Shown: positions 9,408 through 19,591, counted from the first letter of the stretch. The stretch: 64,000 bases of DNA from Rhizobium sp. R711 (GCF_002211365.1 NZ_LOKZ01000001.1:186001-250000), one strand, 5' to 3'. Numbers and translations are program-made. Notes: generated by a model not told the origin, from the letters alone.

Positions 9408-10793
9408 GTGGTGGCGATCATCGGCGGCGGGGTTTCGGGCGCCGGTGTCGCGTACCACCTGGCGCACGCCATGACTGACCAAGCGCCAGCAATCGTCGTC
9501 TTTGAGCCGCGGCGCGAGCTCGGCAGAGGGCTTGCCTACGATACGACCGATCCGGCGCACCGCATCAACGTTCCAGCCGCCCGCATGAGCCTGCTGCCGG
9601 ACCATCCGGCGGATTTCCTCGAATGGATCGCACGCAATGACGCGATCGCCGATGACCCTGAAGCCTGCCGGCCAGATGGCAGCCTCTTTCCCAGACGTCA
9701 TGTCTTCGGCGCCTATATTGCGTCGGCACTCGCCCCGTTTGTACGCAGCGGCGCGGTGCGCCACCGCCGCGCCCTTGTTACCGGGGTGCGTCGTGACGGT
9801 GCTCTCTGGCATATAGCAGATAGCCAGGGCGGACAGCTGTTTGCCGATTTTCTGGTGATCGCGACCAGCCATCCGTCGCCATCGACGCCCACCGTTCTGC
9901 GCGCGCTTATAGGACACGATCGGTTTGTGCCGGATTCCACCTGTGCCGGGGCCCTTGACACCATAAACGCAAACGACCGGCTGCTGATCGTCGGCAATGG
10001 GCTTACCGCCGCTGACATCGTTGCCTCGCTCGCGCGGACCGGCCATCGTGGCCAGATAACATCCATTTCGCGCCGGGGGCTGCGATCCAGGGGCCATGCA
10101 CCTTGTCCGCAGGACCCGTTCGGCGAGTTCGAGGCAGCGCCGGCTCATAGCGCGACCGCACTGTTACGCAGCATCCGCCAAGCCATTATGCGTGCAAAGA
10201 CAGCCGGGCTGACATGGCACGCCGTGATCGATCAGGTACGCGGCCACGGCCACGCCATCTGGCGAAACCTGCCGATTTCAGAGCGTCGCAGAATTGTGCG
10301 CCATGTGAGGCCCTATTGGGACGTCCATCGGTTCCGGATCGCGCCGCAGGTCGAAGACGTGCTGGAACAGGCAATTGCGGACGGCAGAATGGAGGTACTC
10401 GCAGCTTCCGTCGCTCGCGTCTATCGCGAGGGCGAGGTCATGCATGTGGAACTTAAGCAGCGACATGGGCCGCCGTTGCAGAGGAGCTACGATGCCGTGG
10501 TCGTCACAACCGGTCCTTCTCATGGCGGCATTCTCGAAAGTCAAGACTGGCTGCTAAGGCTTCGCGATCAATCGCATTTGCGGCTCGATCCTACCGGTCT
10601 CGGCATTGCCTGTTCCGAACGCTCTGAGGCGATTGGTGCCGATGGAAACCCCGATCCAAGCCTGCTTATTTCCGGCCCTCTGGCGCGGGGCACGTTCGGA
10701 GAGTTGATGGGGCTGCCGCAGATTGCCGAACATGCGGTCTTCGTAGCCATCGAGTTGGCCGCGAAGGTAAGGACAATGAGGGCTCATACCTAG
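9408..10793 (+). CDS. FAD/NAD(P)-binding protein (COG4529 type)
   Basis: The protein opens with a dinucleotide-binding fold, VVAIIGGGVSGAGVAYHLA. It has the family segment GRGLAYDTTDPAHRINVPA and a second nucleotide-binding fold at LLIVGNGLTAADIVASLA. Proteins of this group are flavoproteins of poorly known substrate, related to N-hydroxylating monooxygenases. No ATG precedes the fold. I chose GTG at 9408 because AGAAGG lies ten bases upstream; TTG at 9252 would add a low-complexity basic N-terminus. Being divergent from metQ, it could share sulfur regulation, but that is only inferred from position. Confidence 0.8.
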   Translation: MVAIIGGGVSGAGVAYHLAHAMTDQAPAIVVFEPRRELGRGLAYDTTDPAHRINVPAARMSLLPDHPADFLEWIARNDAIADDPEACRPDGSLFPRRHVFGAYIASALAPFVRSGAVRHRRALVTGVRRDGALWHIADSQGGQLFADFLVIATSHPSPSTPTVLRALIGHDRFVPDSTCAGALDTINANDRLLIVGNGLTAADIVASLARTGHRGQITSISRRGLRSRGHAPCPQDPFGEFEAAPAHSATALLRSIRQAIMRAKTAGLTWHAVIDQVRGHGHAIWRNLPISERRRIVRHVRPYWDVHRFRIAPQVEDVLEQAIADGRMEVLAASVARVYREGEVMHVELKQRHGPPLQRSYDAVVVTTGPSHGGILESQDWLLRLRDQSHLRLDPTGLGIACSERSEAIGADGNPDPSLLISGPLARGTFGELMGLPQIAEHAVFVAIELAAKVRTMRAHT

Positions 10794-11220
10794 GACCCGC
10801 GCGCAGCCGCCCCCGAAGCGCCAAGCTGTAACACAGGGGCGTGGGGCTCACCTCACCCGCCATTGCGCCTAGAGCGATTTTCCAGCACGGCCAGCATCTT
10901 CGCTTTCGGCGTTGAGGTCAGGGACCTCCAACGGAACGCCCGCCGTGTCTACGGCCCCTTACGGGGCGCATTGCGTAGGTAGTCGTCTACGCGATCCAGA
11001 GCAATAATGCGTTCCTCCCGGATCATTGGACACCTGTCGAGTTTCTCGGGCCAGCAAAGGACAAGCATCATCATGAGGGAGCAGGTTGTGCGCTCAATGG
11101 GGCCCCTAAAGAATTAGCGATCAAAAATATACAACGTTTGAGTGAGGAAACCGACAGATTTGACGAATGGTAGATGCTGTGGCGGTCTGCCAAGCTTGGT
11201 TCATCTGTAAGGGGGGAGCT
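10794..11220. other. Gap with no recognisable gene
   Basis: I see no supported coding frame. A dyad GCGTAG...CTACGC lies near 10971-10990. The purine run AAGGGGGGAGC at the right end is the ribosome-binding site of the next gene. Confidence 0.5.
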
Positions 11221-11577
11221 ATGGCTGGGGAATATCGCCTCTATTCGGAAGGGAAATCCTGGTCCATCATCGATCAAGCAACGCTCGAGCCAGCACGGCT
11301 TGATGGCGTTCCACTTTCATCCATGGAAGCAGAGGAAGCCAGGCACATGCTGATTATTCTAAAGGGCATTGATCGCGTCAGGAGCGCGTCTCGCAAGTCG
11401 GCATCGATAGCGAAAAGGACGCGGCCTGCAAGAGTGACGATTTCCCCTCCTCCAATCGTGCGTGACATGTTCGAGATGCTGCGACCGCTCACGGTCGATT
11501 ACACGCGCTGCCCTGATGAACCAGAACATATTGCTAAAGGTAATTTGAATTTGGAATACGAGAATGGGGAAGGTTGA
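11221..11577 (+). CDS. Hypothetical protein, 118 residues
   Basis: The start MAGEYRLYSEGKSWSIID follows an excellent ribosome-binding site (AAGGGGGGAGC). The protein is soluble, with a basic middle (about residues 55-75, rich in Lys, Arg and Ser) and no signal peptide or membrane segment. I do not recognise the family. It stands alone between two long gaps, so there is no operon context. Confidence 0.6.
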   Translation: MAGEYRLYSEGKSWSIIDQATLEPARLDGVPLSSMEAEEARHMLIILKGIDRVRSASRKSASIAKRTRPARVTISPPPIVRDMFEMLRPLTVDYTRCPDEPEHIAKGNLNLEYENGEG

Positions 11578-12359
11578 GCGCCGAGCAGCTCTTCTTCCAG
11601 GTGCTCGAACAATGCGGTTCGAAACCCCGCCGATGCACCATTTCTAAATCTTTATGATCGATTCGTGCTAACCACTTGAAAGACATTTCGGCAGTTAGAA
11701 AGCCCAATTCCCGGGCATATTGAAGATGCGGTAAAAACCAGTTCTCGTACGGCTCGTCGGTCCTCGACGTTTCCTGTTTCCCATAATTTATAGGGACTTG
11801 CGAGAAACTCCTCGGAACGGTAGTGCGAGTGAGTGTGGAAACCGTTGCCATAGAGTGCAGGCTTACAAGCCCCCTGCTAAAACCCGGCAGGAGCCGTCGC
11901 TAGCCACGGTTCTGCATTTATTCACTCCAGGATAATTGACTGGAGGGCGACTGCGGCAGCGGGTTTGGAACAGCAAGCGGAGATCATCCGTGCGGAGGCC
12001 AACCGCGGGCTATTCAGCGGCAGATCTCAGCACAGCCTGTGGCGGCAACATCGCGCACTATCTCAAGAATCGGCGAAGGGAAGCTGTTGGCGAAAGCGCT
12101 GACGGTAAGCTGGCGGGCGACGCCTCGCCCGTTATTACGCCTGGCTTCAATCAGCAATGAACGTGGACGCCAGCACCACTCAAACCCTGACGTCTTTGAC
12201 CGCCCCTTCGCTTCCGGCATGAGTTCACGGCATTCGGGTATTTCTACCCCTCAGCTTCGCCTGACTGTTTAACTCTTGGAAACCATAGTCGACGCGGGCA
12301 GGAGGCCCGCAACGGCATCATGATGATCCTGCCAGTTCTTAATCCCACTGCGGTACGTC
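11578..12359. other. Long gap before flagellin gene
   Basis: Nothing is convincingly coding. A minus-strand frame of 105 codons (11534-11851) overlaps the previous gene tail and has no good ribosome-binding site, so I leave it out. No recognisable flagellar promoter was found before 12360. Confidence 0.45.
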
Positions 12360-14147
12360 ATGACAAGCATTTTGACCAATACCGCCGCCACGGCGGCCCT
12401 ACTAGCTTTACGTGCGCTCGATTCCAAACTGAGCAGCACCCAAGACAGGGTCAGTTCGGGACTGCGGATACAGCAGGCATCCGACAATGCCGCCTATTGG
12501 TCGATATCCACGACGATGCGGTCAGATCGGGGAGCAGTTGCGGCCGTGTCAGATGCATTGGGACTGGCAGCGGCCAAGGTCGATACTGCCTACGAGGCGA
12601 TGGTGCAGACAGGAGACGTGCTAAACCAGATCAAGGCGAGACTGGTCGCCGCGACCGAGAGCGGTGTCGACAAGGCAAAAATCCAGGACGAAATTTCGCA
12701 ACTGGTCCAGCAGACCGTCACGATAGCAAATTCGGCCTCCTTCAACGGCGTGAACTGGCTGAACACCGACGTCCATGACCTCTACGAAGCGGACCCGAAG
12801 GATCGGTCCGCCAGCCTTGTTTCGTCGTTCGTCCGGAATGCCGATGGCACGGTCAAGGTCGACACGATGTTGCTCGACCAGATCATGACCTCTCTCTACA
12901 ACAAGGAAGGCGGCGGGATCCTCGACGGCGATCCGCGCAGTCCGCTGACGATTGGCGGCATGAGAGGCGAGAACTATTCCACGGATGTCATCACAAACGA
13001 CTATTTAACTGAAAACCTCTCACGGGGCTCTGTCGCAACGATTTCAAACTCTCTGCCTTTTCACATTACTTCCGGTCAGCAGATCCCCGACGCCATACTG
13101 TTTTCCACTACGGACAAAATAACGTTTGATATGACGCTCGACGGCGACAACCCGTCACAAGGATTGTCCGCGCCTTTAAATCCAGGCGAAACCGTTGGCG
13201 TTACCGTGAACCAAGCTTTGGTTATCTCGCAACTGGGGAAAGCATCGATCAGCAATGCAACCGAAATGTCGCAAGTGTTGAACGCGGCGTTTGCGGCGGC
13301 GGGAATAAGCACGGACGTCTCAGCCGCCCCTGTCTGGCACCATCCTATCGGCGCTCCCGCTTACCCCGACCCGGTGCAGTACGACATCGATACAACGGAG
13401 CAATCCGGGCTCAACGGTTCTCAAGTCCAGATTACTAGTTTCAGCTCGACTTTGAACGCTGGGACACTTGGGAACGCCAACGCCTATGGGGTTCTCGGTT
13501 CGGTTAAGACGCTTAACTTCACGCCTTTCAAAATTTATCGCGACGTGTCTTTGGATTTCACGTTTGGCGTGAACGGCGAGGCAACCGAGACCCACACCAT
13601 CGATCGCGCGACAATCAATTCCATCCTCGGGACGACCGACGGCTGGATCAACACGGCCGACGACATGGTGACGGTTCTGAAAGCGCTGATCACCCGTCCC
13701 AATACAATTATCGAAGCCAGCGGGTCGCAAATTCTCGTTAGATCAGACCCCCTGGACGATCGTTTGAACGGCGCGAAGACCGAAATAGGCTTCAAGAATA
13801 TGATCGTGAACATCGAACCCTTGCCGATGAGCGGTTTGAAGGCCGTCGACGTCGAAAAGAATCCCGGCATGGTGAGTGCCTATCTCGTCAGCGTCGAGAG
13901 CATGCTCGGGCGCGTCATCGATGGGGCAGCCACTCTCGGCTCGCTCAAAAACCGCATCGATATTCAGGCCGAATTCGCGAAAGACATGATCGACGACATT
14001 TCGTCGGGGATCGGGCGCTTGGTGGACGCCGACATGGAGGCGGAGTCATCGCGTCTCGTCGCCCTGCAAACGCAACAGCAATTGGCGCTCCAGTCGCTCA
14101 GCATCGCGAATAGCGCGCCGACCAACGTCGTGGCCCTCTTCCGGTAA
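12360..14147 (+). CDS. Orphan, oversized flagellin
   Basis: The first 130 residues are a rhizobial flagellin D0/D1 domain: MTSILTNTAATAALLALRAL, RVSSGLRIQQASDNAAYWSI and LGLAAAKVDTAYEAM. The C-terminus (RLVDADMEAESSRLVALQTQ to NVVALFR) is the matching helical end. At 595 residues it is well above the usual 320-400 of rhizobial flagellins. The extra length is a beta- and threonine-rich central region (about residues 150-500) that would face outward on the filament. No other flagellar gene is nearby. The start has no strong ribosome-binding site but matches the family N-terminus exactly. A LuxR-type regulator gene converges on it. Confidence 0.9.
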   Translation: MTSILTNTAATAALLALRALDSKLSSTQDRVSSGLRIQQASDNAAYWSISTTMRSDRGAVAAVSDALGLAAAKVDTAYEAMVQTGDVLNQIKARLVAATESGVDKAKIQDEISQLVQQTVTIANSASFNGVNWLNTDVHDLYEADPKDRSASLVSSFVRNADGTVKVDTMLLDQIMTSLYNKEGGGILDGDPRSPLTIGGMRGENYSTDVITNDYLTENLSRGSVATISNSLPFHITSGQQIPDAILFSTTDKITFDMTLDGDNPSQGLSAPLNPGETVGVTVNQALVISQLGKASISNATEMSQVLNAAFAAAGISTDVSAAPVWHHPIGAPAYPDPVQYDIDTTEQSGLNGSQVQITSFSSTLNAGTLGNANAYGVLGSVKTLNFTPFKIYRDVSLDFTFGVNGEATETHTIDRATINSILGTTDGWINTADDMVTVLKALITRPNTIIEASGSQILVRSDPLDDRLNGAKTEIGFKNMIVNIEPLPMSGLKAVDVEKNPGMVSAYLVSVESMLGRVIDGAATLGSLKNRIDIQAEFAKDMIDDISSGIGRLVDADMEAESSRLVALQTQQQLALQSLSIANSAPTNVVALFR

Positions 14148-14183
14148 TGCCGCCGCTGAAATCTCCACGGGATAGATCCTAAG

Positions 14184-14861
14184 TCAGCGTGATTGATCCA
14201 GATGAGTTGCGATCAGCATAGACACCAGATGCACGATGTTCCGGGCTCCATATCGCTGCTTCAATCGCTCCAATCGATGCTCAATCGTCCGGTGTGAGAC
14301 ATCGAGCGTGACGGCGATCTCTTTCGCTGTGGCACCCTCAATGAGGAGCTGAACGATCGCCTCATCGCCCACGTCGAGTTTTTCCTGTTGCTGGGGCGGA
14401 CTGAGCAAGAACTGCGCATACGATGACGAAATGATCCACTCCGGGCGACGGACGTTGCGCTGCGGCAGGAGGATGCGATCGTATCCGAGATTGATACCGA
14501 AGAGCTTTGTCTTCACCAACTCCATCGACGGCTGCTGGCTGTCGAGCACCTGCAGCAGCCGAGGGATCACGGCTTCGTCCATGTAGGTTTGGTCCTTGAA
14601 ATCTCCAATGTAGGAATCGGTGAATATCTTGTTGATGTTGAGCACCCGTGACGTGAAGCCCGAGTGGCGGATGGCTTTCATGAACCATCGTTTCGGATCG
14701 TCACCCTTAATCGTGAACACCGTCAGACGCATCTTGATCGACAACAGGTCGAGTACGTCGCGGTACACTACGTCTGGCGAAACCGGTCGTTCCGGATCCG
14801 TTTTGAGCCAGTTGTCGAGCATCTTGCGCGTGAGTGCGCTGAAGGGTGTTTCTTTAGCCAT
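14184..14861 (-). CDS. LuxR-type transcriptional regulator
   Basis: A 225-residue protein whose C-terminus (about 165-222) is a GerE/LuxR helix-turn-helix: DEAIVQLLIEGATAKEIAV then DVSHRTIEHRLERLKQRYG. The N-terminal 150 residues may form a PAS-like sensor domain, but no receiver aspartate or autoinducer-binding signature is visible. It ends 36 bases from the flagellin gene in convergent orientation. A role in flagellin control is plausible from position; rhizobia use other LuxR-type proteins (VisNR) for motility. Confidence 0.8.
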   Translation of the reverse strand: MAKETPFSALTRKMLDNWLKTDPERPVSPDVVYRDVLDLLSIKMRLTVFTIKGDDPKRWFMKAIRHSGFTSRVLNINKIFTDSYIGDFKDQTYMDEAVIPRLLQVLDSQQPSMELVKTKLFGINLGYDRILLPQRNVRRPEWIISSSYAQFLLSPPQQQEKLDVGDEAIVQLLIEGATAKEIAVTLDVSHRTIEHRLERLKQRYGARNIVHLVSMLIATHLDQSR

Positions 14862-15967
14862 GTGTATTATCTCGTGATCGTACCGCAGTTGCCATACACA
14901 ACCTAAAGCCGAAGATGAGGCAACATCGCAAAACCACCGAGATCGAACTTAACGACTTCTATCCACTACAAAAAGCCGGAAGTTGGGGAACTGCGCACGC
15001 CAATTTAGGCGTGTGTAATATTCTCAGTCAAATCGACCTGAATGACGTTGATCGAGTTCTACCGAAATCAAGCAGGAACGGCTTGCCGCGCTCATGCGGG
15101 ACCGCCCTGCGCTGGCAGACGAATTGGCTCTTATTCTGTCGCGACGACTTTAGCAGAGCGGCTTCAGACGAAGGGATCGATGGCGCACGGAAACGGGGCA
15201 ACAACGTTTGCCGCGAGAATGCGAAAGATCTTCCACTTGTCCTAGCGCAACAATCCAGTGCCATTCCTGCCCTCTAGGGCACCTGATGAGATCTTCATAG
15301 CCCCTCCCGGCCATCGGCAGGTGACCGCTCTGCGCCAATTGTGGCTGTTGAGATCGCCCCCGTTCGAGAACTAATCTTGGATCGGGCTCGGCTGACGGTT
15401 ATGATCACGAAGCGAGAGAAGGCTGCGTGAGCGCGTCGGCCAACCGAGCTGGCGGAGTGACGTCGCTGCAGCGCTTTTATGAAGACCAAGGAATAGATTC
15501 GTCTCGCCGACGGATGGCAGAGCCTGGGGACTGTTCCATTACTCCACGAAAGCCGATCCGGCGAAGTTGAAAGGCCTCAAGAATATTCCACCATCAAAAC
15601 GTAGGAGAGCGGGGAGTTGATCGGAAGTGAAACCAACCGAAGCCTCGCGGCTCTAGCTCCCGAATGGCTGATGGTCCTATCGCGGGCTTAACTTTTTTCG
15701 GACACTCACCCAATCGGACATTTCGAGAAGCGCTGACCATAAATGGTTCGAACTTTCTCCCGTCCGGTGCACTCGCTCTTGGATCTCCGTCTCTTCAATA
15801 CCCACGCGAAGGCCGCTCCGCGGCGCCCGCCTTGCCCCCGCCATGCGTCGAAGCCTCGTCGGTATGCTGCCGTAGTGCTGCCGAAATAATCGACATCAAA
15901 CGCTAACGCGACAGGAATACCGGCCCGCGCCTCTCGCAAATGCTTACGACCAGTGCGAGAATGAACC
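14862..15967. other. 1.1-kb gap with degenerate fragments
   Basis: No complete gene is supported. A short plus-strand stretch at 15061-15153 reads IKQERLAALMRDRPALADEL and stops at TAG. It resembles the C-terminal helix of cyclic-nucleotide-binding or MscS-type proteins and may be a relic. The rest shows no codon pattern. Confidence 0.4.
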
Positions 15968-16348
15968 TTAACTGACGATGCCGTTCTGTCGGCACACGGA
16001 AGCAAGATCATTTTGTACGTTGCCTTGTGTGGTCAGGGCAAACGACGGCTTGGCTTTCCCTCCGACACTCGTCGTTGTCAAAACACCTGCGAAAGGCTCA
16101 CCGCCAGTGAAATGGCCCGCCCCGTTCTTGGAATTCACAACGCCGCAGACATAAATCCCTGATGTTTTCTGAGAGGCCCTGATGTTTTCAAAAGTCGCGC
16201 TGGCAGGATCTTTCAGGAACTTGCGAGTTCCATCCTGAACCGTCGAAAGCTCAGCCTTCGAAAGGGTGTAGGGGATCGCCTGTTCCGGCTGCGGGACGCC
16301 CGTGCAGGATTCAAGCATCAGCATACTGACAACCACGATTTTCTTCAT
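15968..16348 (-). CDS. Small predicted lipoprotein
   Basis: The start at 16348 (MKKIVVVSMLMLESCTG) follows GAGGGGAG. A short hydrophobic signal ends in a lipobox-like LESC, so the mature protein would begin at Cys15 and be membrane anchored. The 126-residue body has a mixed polar core with FLKDPASATFENIRA and ends in a Cys-containing tail (SVCRQNGIVS). This type of small lipoprotein is common in rhizobial and phage-related DNA, with no known function. Confidence 0.7.
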   Translation of the reverse strand: MKKIVVVSMLMLESCTGVPQPEQAIPYTLSKAELSTVQDGTRKFLKDPASATFENIRASQKTSGIYVCGVVNSKNGAGHFTGGEPFAGVLTTTSVGGKAKPSFALTTQGNVQNDLASVCRQNGIVS

Positions 16349-16809
16349 TGAACTCCCCTCGACATAGGTCGCTGGCCGCATGGCTCCTTGAAAGGCTCGC
16401 CTCAAGCGATTGCTAAATCAATGCATTATTTCGACGTATATCGTCGCCCGTTGAACTTCCCGCTCGCGCCGAATGTCCCTGACTGCAGCAATTATTGACC
16501 GCCGTGTGCCTTAGAGCACAACGGCGCTAGTCGGGGCATGATAATCCAACGCGCGCGCCAGTTCGTCGTTGAGTATCCGGATTACTCACAAATTGGGGCT
16601 GCTTACGGCATGGGCGCGACACATTGCGGTATATGGCTTCCCGGTGATGAGCAAGGCATTAACCCGCTGAGACCTCGCCGTGACTGCAGCCGCTGAGATG
16701 GGGCCGAGGTTCGTGCGTGCGTCCTGGCTTGCGGGGTCATGCGACCGCATGGCCAGTCGCGCCCGGCGCGCCTGGCGCGAAACGACGGGCCAAAAAGGAC
16801 AGCGCACAT
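16349..16809. other. Gap with no recognisable feature
   Basis: No supported frame on either strand and no clear repeat or RNA structure. Confidence 0.5.
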
Positions 16810-17073
16810 CTACTCGCAGATATTCCTGTATCGCACCACCCGGTGGCCATAGCGGTATCCGTAATATTTCTGTGTCCAGCACCGTTGGCGATAGCGATAC
16901 GGGCCGCCATCGTCATCGTATGCGTAGCGAGGCGGGTAACGATGATACCGTGGGGGTGGCGGGTCGTCGTAGTAACGAGGTCCAGCGCCGTACTCAAAAT
17001 AGATTTGAGAGAATGCCGGCGACGCTGACAATACAGTCGCAAGTGCCAGCGCTGCGATAGCGAGGTTTTTCAT
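16810..17073 (-). CDS. Small secreted Tyr/Pro/Arg-rich protein
   Basis: The start at 17073 (MKNLAIAALALATVLSASPA) follows GGGAAACAAGAC and gives an 87-residue protein with a signal peptide cleaved near AFSQ. The mature part is dominated by Tyr, Arg, Pro and Asp (DDPPPPRYHRYPPRY), like many small envelope-associated proteins of rhizobia. It contains two Cys. Function unknown. Confidence 0.65.
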   Translation of the reverse strand: MKNLAIAALALATVLSASPAFSQIYFEYGAGPRYYDDPPPPRYHRYPPRYAYDDDGGPYRYRQRCWTQKYYGYRYGHRVVRYRNICE

Positions 17074-17489
17074 GTCTTGTTTCCCAATCCGAGTTGCACA
17101 GATCTGCGAGTTGCAGCTCGTTGCCTCGAACACTGATAGCATTGGCGTTGTTTTTGAACACCGGACCTAAGTCCGACCGCTCCGGGACTTCAGCTCTGGT
17201 TCGTTTCAGGACTTTGGTCCAACTGTTCAAGACGGCTGGTCGCTGCATAATCTGCGGTGTCCCAACCCCTCGGACACCGGAATGCTCCGGACGCCCCTCG
17301 CGTATCCCCTCGGAGCCTTCCGGAACCCGGTTTGCACTCTTCAGGAAGCAGAGGGGCGAACTTCAACTTTTGCGAAAAAAGCAGACTAAGGAAACGGGCC
17401 GAAAGAGCTATGGTCAGTGTTGCAGTTGCGCACTCGACTCGCGGCAGCCGCAGTGTTTCAGTAGCGAAGCCTGAAGTTGGGAGTTGGCG
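17074..17489. other. Gap with no recognisable feature
   Basis: No supported gene on either strand. The right end carries the ribosome-binding site of the small ORF at 17490. Confidence 0.5.
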
Positions 17490-17618
17490 ATGTACTACGA
17501 GTGGAACGAAGCGAAAGCGAGAAGGCAACATTTAATCAAATTCGTCTCGGTCTGGTTGGCGGCTATTGCGCTGGCATTCCTTCCGGTGTGGTGGCTGGTA
17601 CAGGAAACCACGTTCTAG
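17490..17618 (+). CDS. 42-residue single-span membrane protein
   Basis: ATG at 17490 follows GGGAG. The frame encodes a basic, charged N-terminus (MYYEWNEAKARRQHLIKF) followed by one hydrophobic span (VWLAAIALAFLPVWWLV) and ends at TAG 17616-17618. The basic-in orientation, good ribosome-binding site and clean membrane segment support a real small protein. It stands alone on the plus strand, 110 bases before the VOC gene. Function unknown. Confidence 0.5.
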   Translation: MYYEWNEAKARRQHLIKFVSVWLAAIALAFLPVWWLVQETTF

Positions 17619-17729
17619 CGGTGAAATCTAACGCTGGCTGCCGGAGGCAGCGGGACCGATTCAGCTGTCTGTCTGTCGGAATTTGATATAGATTAGCTCG
17701 CGTCGCTCTCAGACAAAGGAGAAGCCGCA

Positions 17730-18095
17730 ATGGTCTCCGTCCGATATATCGTCATCGACGTTGACGAGGCGGTCGCGTTCTATCGAAACAATCTCGATTT
17801 CAAGCTCGACAAGCACAATCCAGGCAAATTCGCCGCACTGATGCGTGACGAGCTGACGCTTTATCTGAGCGCCCCGGGTGCAGGAAGCGGTGGTCAGGCC
17901 GGCGGCAATCCGAAGCCTGGCGGATGGAACCGGTTTATGATCGTCACGAAGGAACTCGACGCGCTGGTTGAGCGGTTGCGCCTCGCCGATGCAAGTTTCC
18001 GCGGTGATATAAGCGACGGTGGTGCCGGCCGCGCCATCCTGCTCGAAGATCCGTCAGGCAACATCATCGAGCTGTTCGAGTTCAAGAAGAAGTGA
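17730..18095 (+). CDS. VOC (glyoxalase/bleomycin-resistance-like) family protein
   Basis: A 121-residue single-domain VOC protein. It shows the two beta-alpha-beta-beta-beta units: VRYIVIDVDEAVAFYRNNLD at the start and the conserved end AILLEDPSGNIIELFEF with the metal-ligand Glu region. A ribosome-binding site AAAGGAG precedes the start. VOC proteins include glyoxalases, dioxygenases and antibiotic-binding proteins, so the substrate cannot be assigned. Confidence 0.85.
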   Translation: MVSVRYIVIDVDEAVAFYRNNLDFKLDKHNPGKFAALMRDELTLYLSAPGAGSGGQAGGNPKPGGWNRFMIVTKELDALVERLRLADASFRGDISDGGAGRAILLEDPSGNIIELFEFKKK

Positions 18096-18280
18096 GCTCC
18101 TCCTGTTCACCGATGCCAGGAGTCTGTCAATTCCAAACTGCCGCTGGATCTCCCACCAATCGGCGCCGGAATTGCGGGCATAGCGCGAATAGCGCAGCTT
18201 TATTTCGCAGGCTTCCCAACCCTTCTTCATGATTGGATTGCCAGTGGCTGCTTGATGCCCAGTTTGCACTGGCGGGGCCC

Positions 18281-18463
18281 TCAGTAGGCACACGAGAGCG
18301 CATTGGTTGGTCTGAAGCCATGGCTGCAGGCGGGATTGACGGAATGCCGTGGCTGATATTGAAAATCAGCGCGATTTGAATTGTCCTCGGTCGTGCAGGC
18401 CGAAACAATCACGGCCAATCCGATCAACATTGCGGCTGCAACGAAAGCGCGACATTTGCTCAT
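18281..18463 (-). CDS. Small lipoprotein, 60 residues
   Basis: The start at 18463 (MSKCRAFVAAAMLIGLAVIV) follows GGGAGG. The lipobox VSAC gives a mature lipoprotein of about 37 residues, rich in Asn, Ser and Pro, with two further Cys. It is too short for a fold assignment. The strong ribosome-binding site and textbook lipoprotein signal are the evidence that it is real. Confidence 0.6.
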   Translation of the reverse strand: MSKCRAFVAAAMLIGLAVIVSACTTEDNSNRADFQYQPRHSVNPACSHGFRPTNALSCAY

Positions 18464-18917
18464 AGGTGTTTTCCTCCCAGGCCGAGCTATGGGGAACAAT
18501 CTACCACCCCATCGCCCGTCCGCGAGGTGAAACACGAACACGTCTACCGCCACCAATGACATACCGCCGCATGGGGGCAGAGCTAAAAAACTTGGGACCC
18601 CATCTGACCGGAACAAGGCACGGGTAAAGATGATCGTGACATCACGGGAACGGACGCAATCACGGATATAGCGTCACCGCACATTGATTTGGAACCGGCG
18701 CGGCACTTGCGTTCAATCCCGCTCGCCGTGTTGATTGAACTTCGTCCCGGGAGGAGGCATTGAAGGAAGGCCGACGAAGTCTTTGGTTCGCAGACGTTAA
18801 AAACTGCGACCATGTTCCGCGGCCCCGTAGGTCAACCGAAAAATTAACTCGTCAACAAACGGCAGTTTCGATATTTTGGTCACAACTAATCCGCTTAAGT
18901 TCGGAGGTGGGTGAGGC
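18464..18917. other. Gap before hypothetical gene
   Basis: No supported gene. The AT-rich end near 18860-18900 probably holds the promoter of the next gene. Confidence 0.45.
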
Positions 18918-19244
18918 ATGGCAAGCATTTCAACAACACCAGATTTTATCTCCGAGCTCGTTCGCGCCGTAAACCAAATTCACCTCCTGACGCTCAACGA
19001 GCGAAAAGAGATGGTCGCTCGCGGCATCGCCAGGATCCACGAGCTGCGGCACACACTTGACGGAAGTGGAGCCGATACCCCCATGGCCTCTCGCGCGCTC
19101 AGCGAGATTGGGACATTGATTGAGGAGATGGACGATACACCAGACGAACTCGTCGCCGCCGCATTCATGGTTTTGTGCGACGAAATCAACACCCTGCTAA
19201 AGGTTTGTGAAACCGCTTCTGCGCCCAAAAGGGGTGAGCCGTGA
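18918..19244 (+). CDS. Hypothetical helical protein, 108 residues
   Basis: The start MASISTTPDFISELVRAVNQ follows CGGAGGTGGGTGAGGC. The protein is predicted to be mostly alpha-helical and acidic (EEMDDTPDELVAAAF), without signal peptide or membrane span. I do not recognise the family. It is not in an obvious operon. Confidence 0.55.
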   Translation: MASISTTPDFISELVRAVNQIHLLTLNERKEMVARGIARIHELRHTLDGSGADTPMASRALSEIGTLIEEMDDTPDELVAAAFMVLCDEINTLLKVCETASAPKRGEP

Positions 19245-19591
19245 CGCGTGCATCCGAGCTTCTGGCTGCAGTGCAGTTCCTTTCGATGCCCAAGCGGCGA
19301 CCCCCGAATGGAAGCGCGGGAAGGATGACCCTCTACCGGTCGGATGTGCAGGGCTGAGGCCCGCCGGGCTCGCAAAAGCATGGGCAGGACAATGACATCC
19401 AGATCATTACCGAACGAAACACCGAGAGGTGGAAGTGGCCGCCCAGATGCAGTCGAAGGTAATAAAGTCCTGACGCGGCAAGCGGAACCATCGGATGGTT
19501 CGTTAGATGACCTATCCGGACCCGACGGGTCGGCGCGAGGTTCTGCGCCGCGTGGGTTGGATCTACCTGGTAGAGACGGAGGAACTCTGAG
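19245..19591. other. Gap with doubtful short frames
   Basis: A plus-strand frame of 83 codons (19344-19595) overlaps the next start but has biased Gly/Arg/Ser composition and no ribosome-binding site. No other feature is seen. Confidence 0.45.

Noticed and set aside
11534..11851. Minus-strand frame of 105 codons
   Set aside because: It overlaps the tail of the gene at 11221, has no ribosome-binding site and no recognisable motif.
14915..15277. Plus-strand frame of 120 codons
   Set aside because: Mixed composition, no ribosome-binding site and competing fragments in other frames.
18054..18293. Minus-strand frame opposite the end of the VOC gene
   Set aside because: It overlaps a well supported gene end, and no family or start signal is seen.
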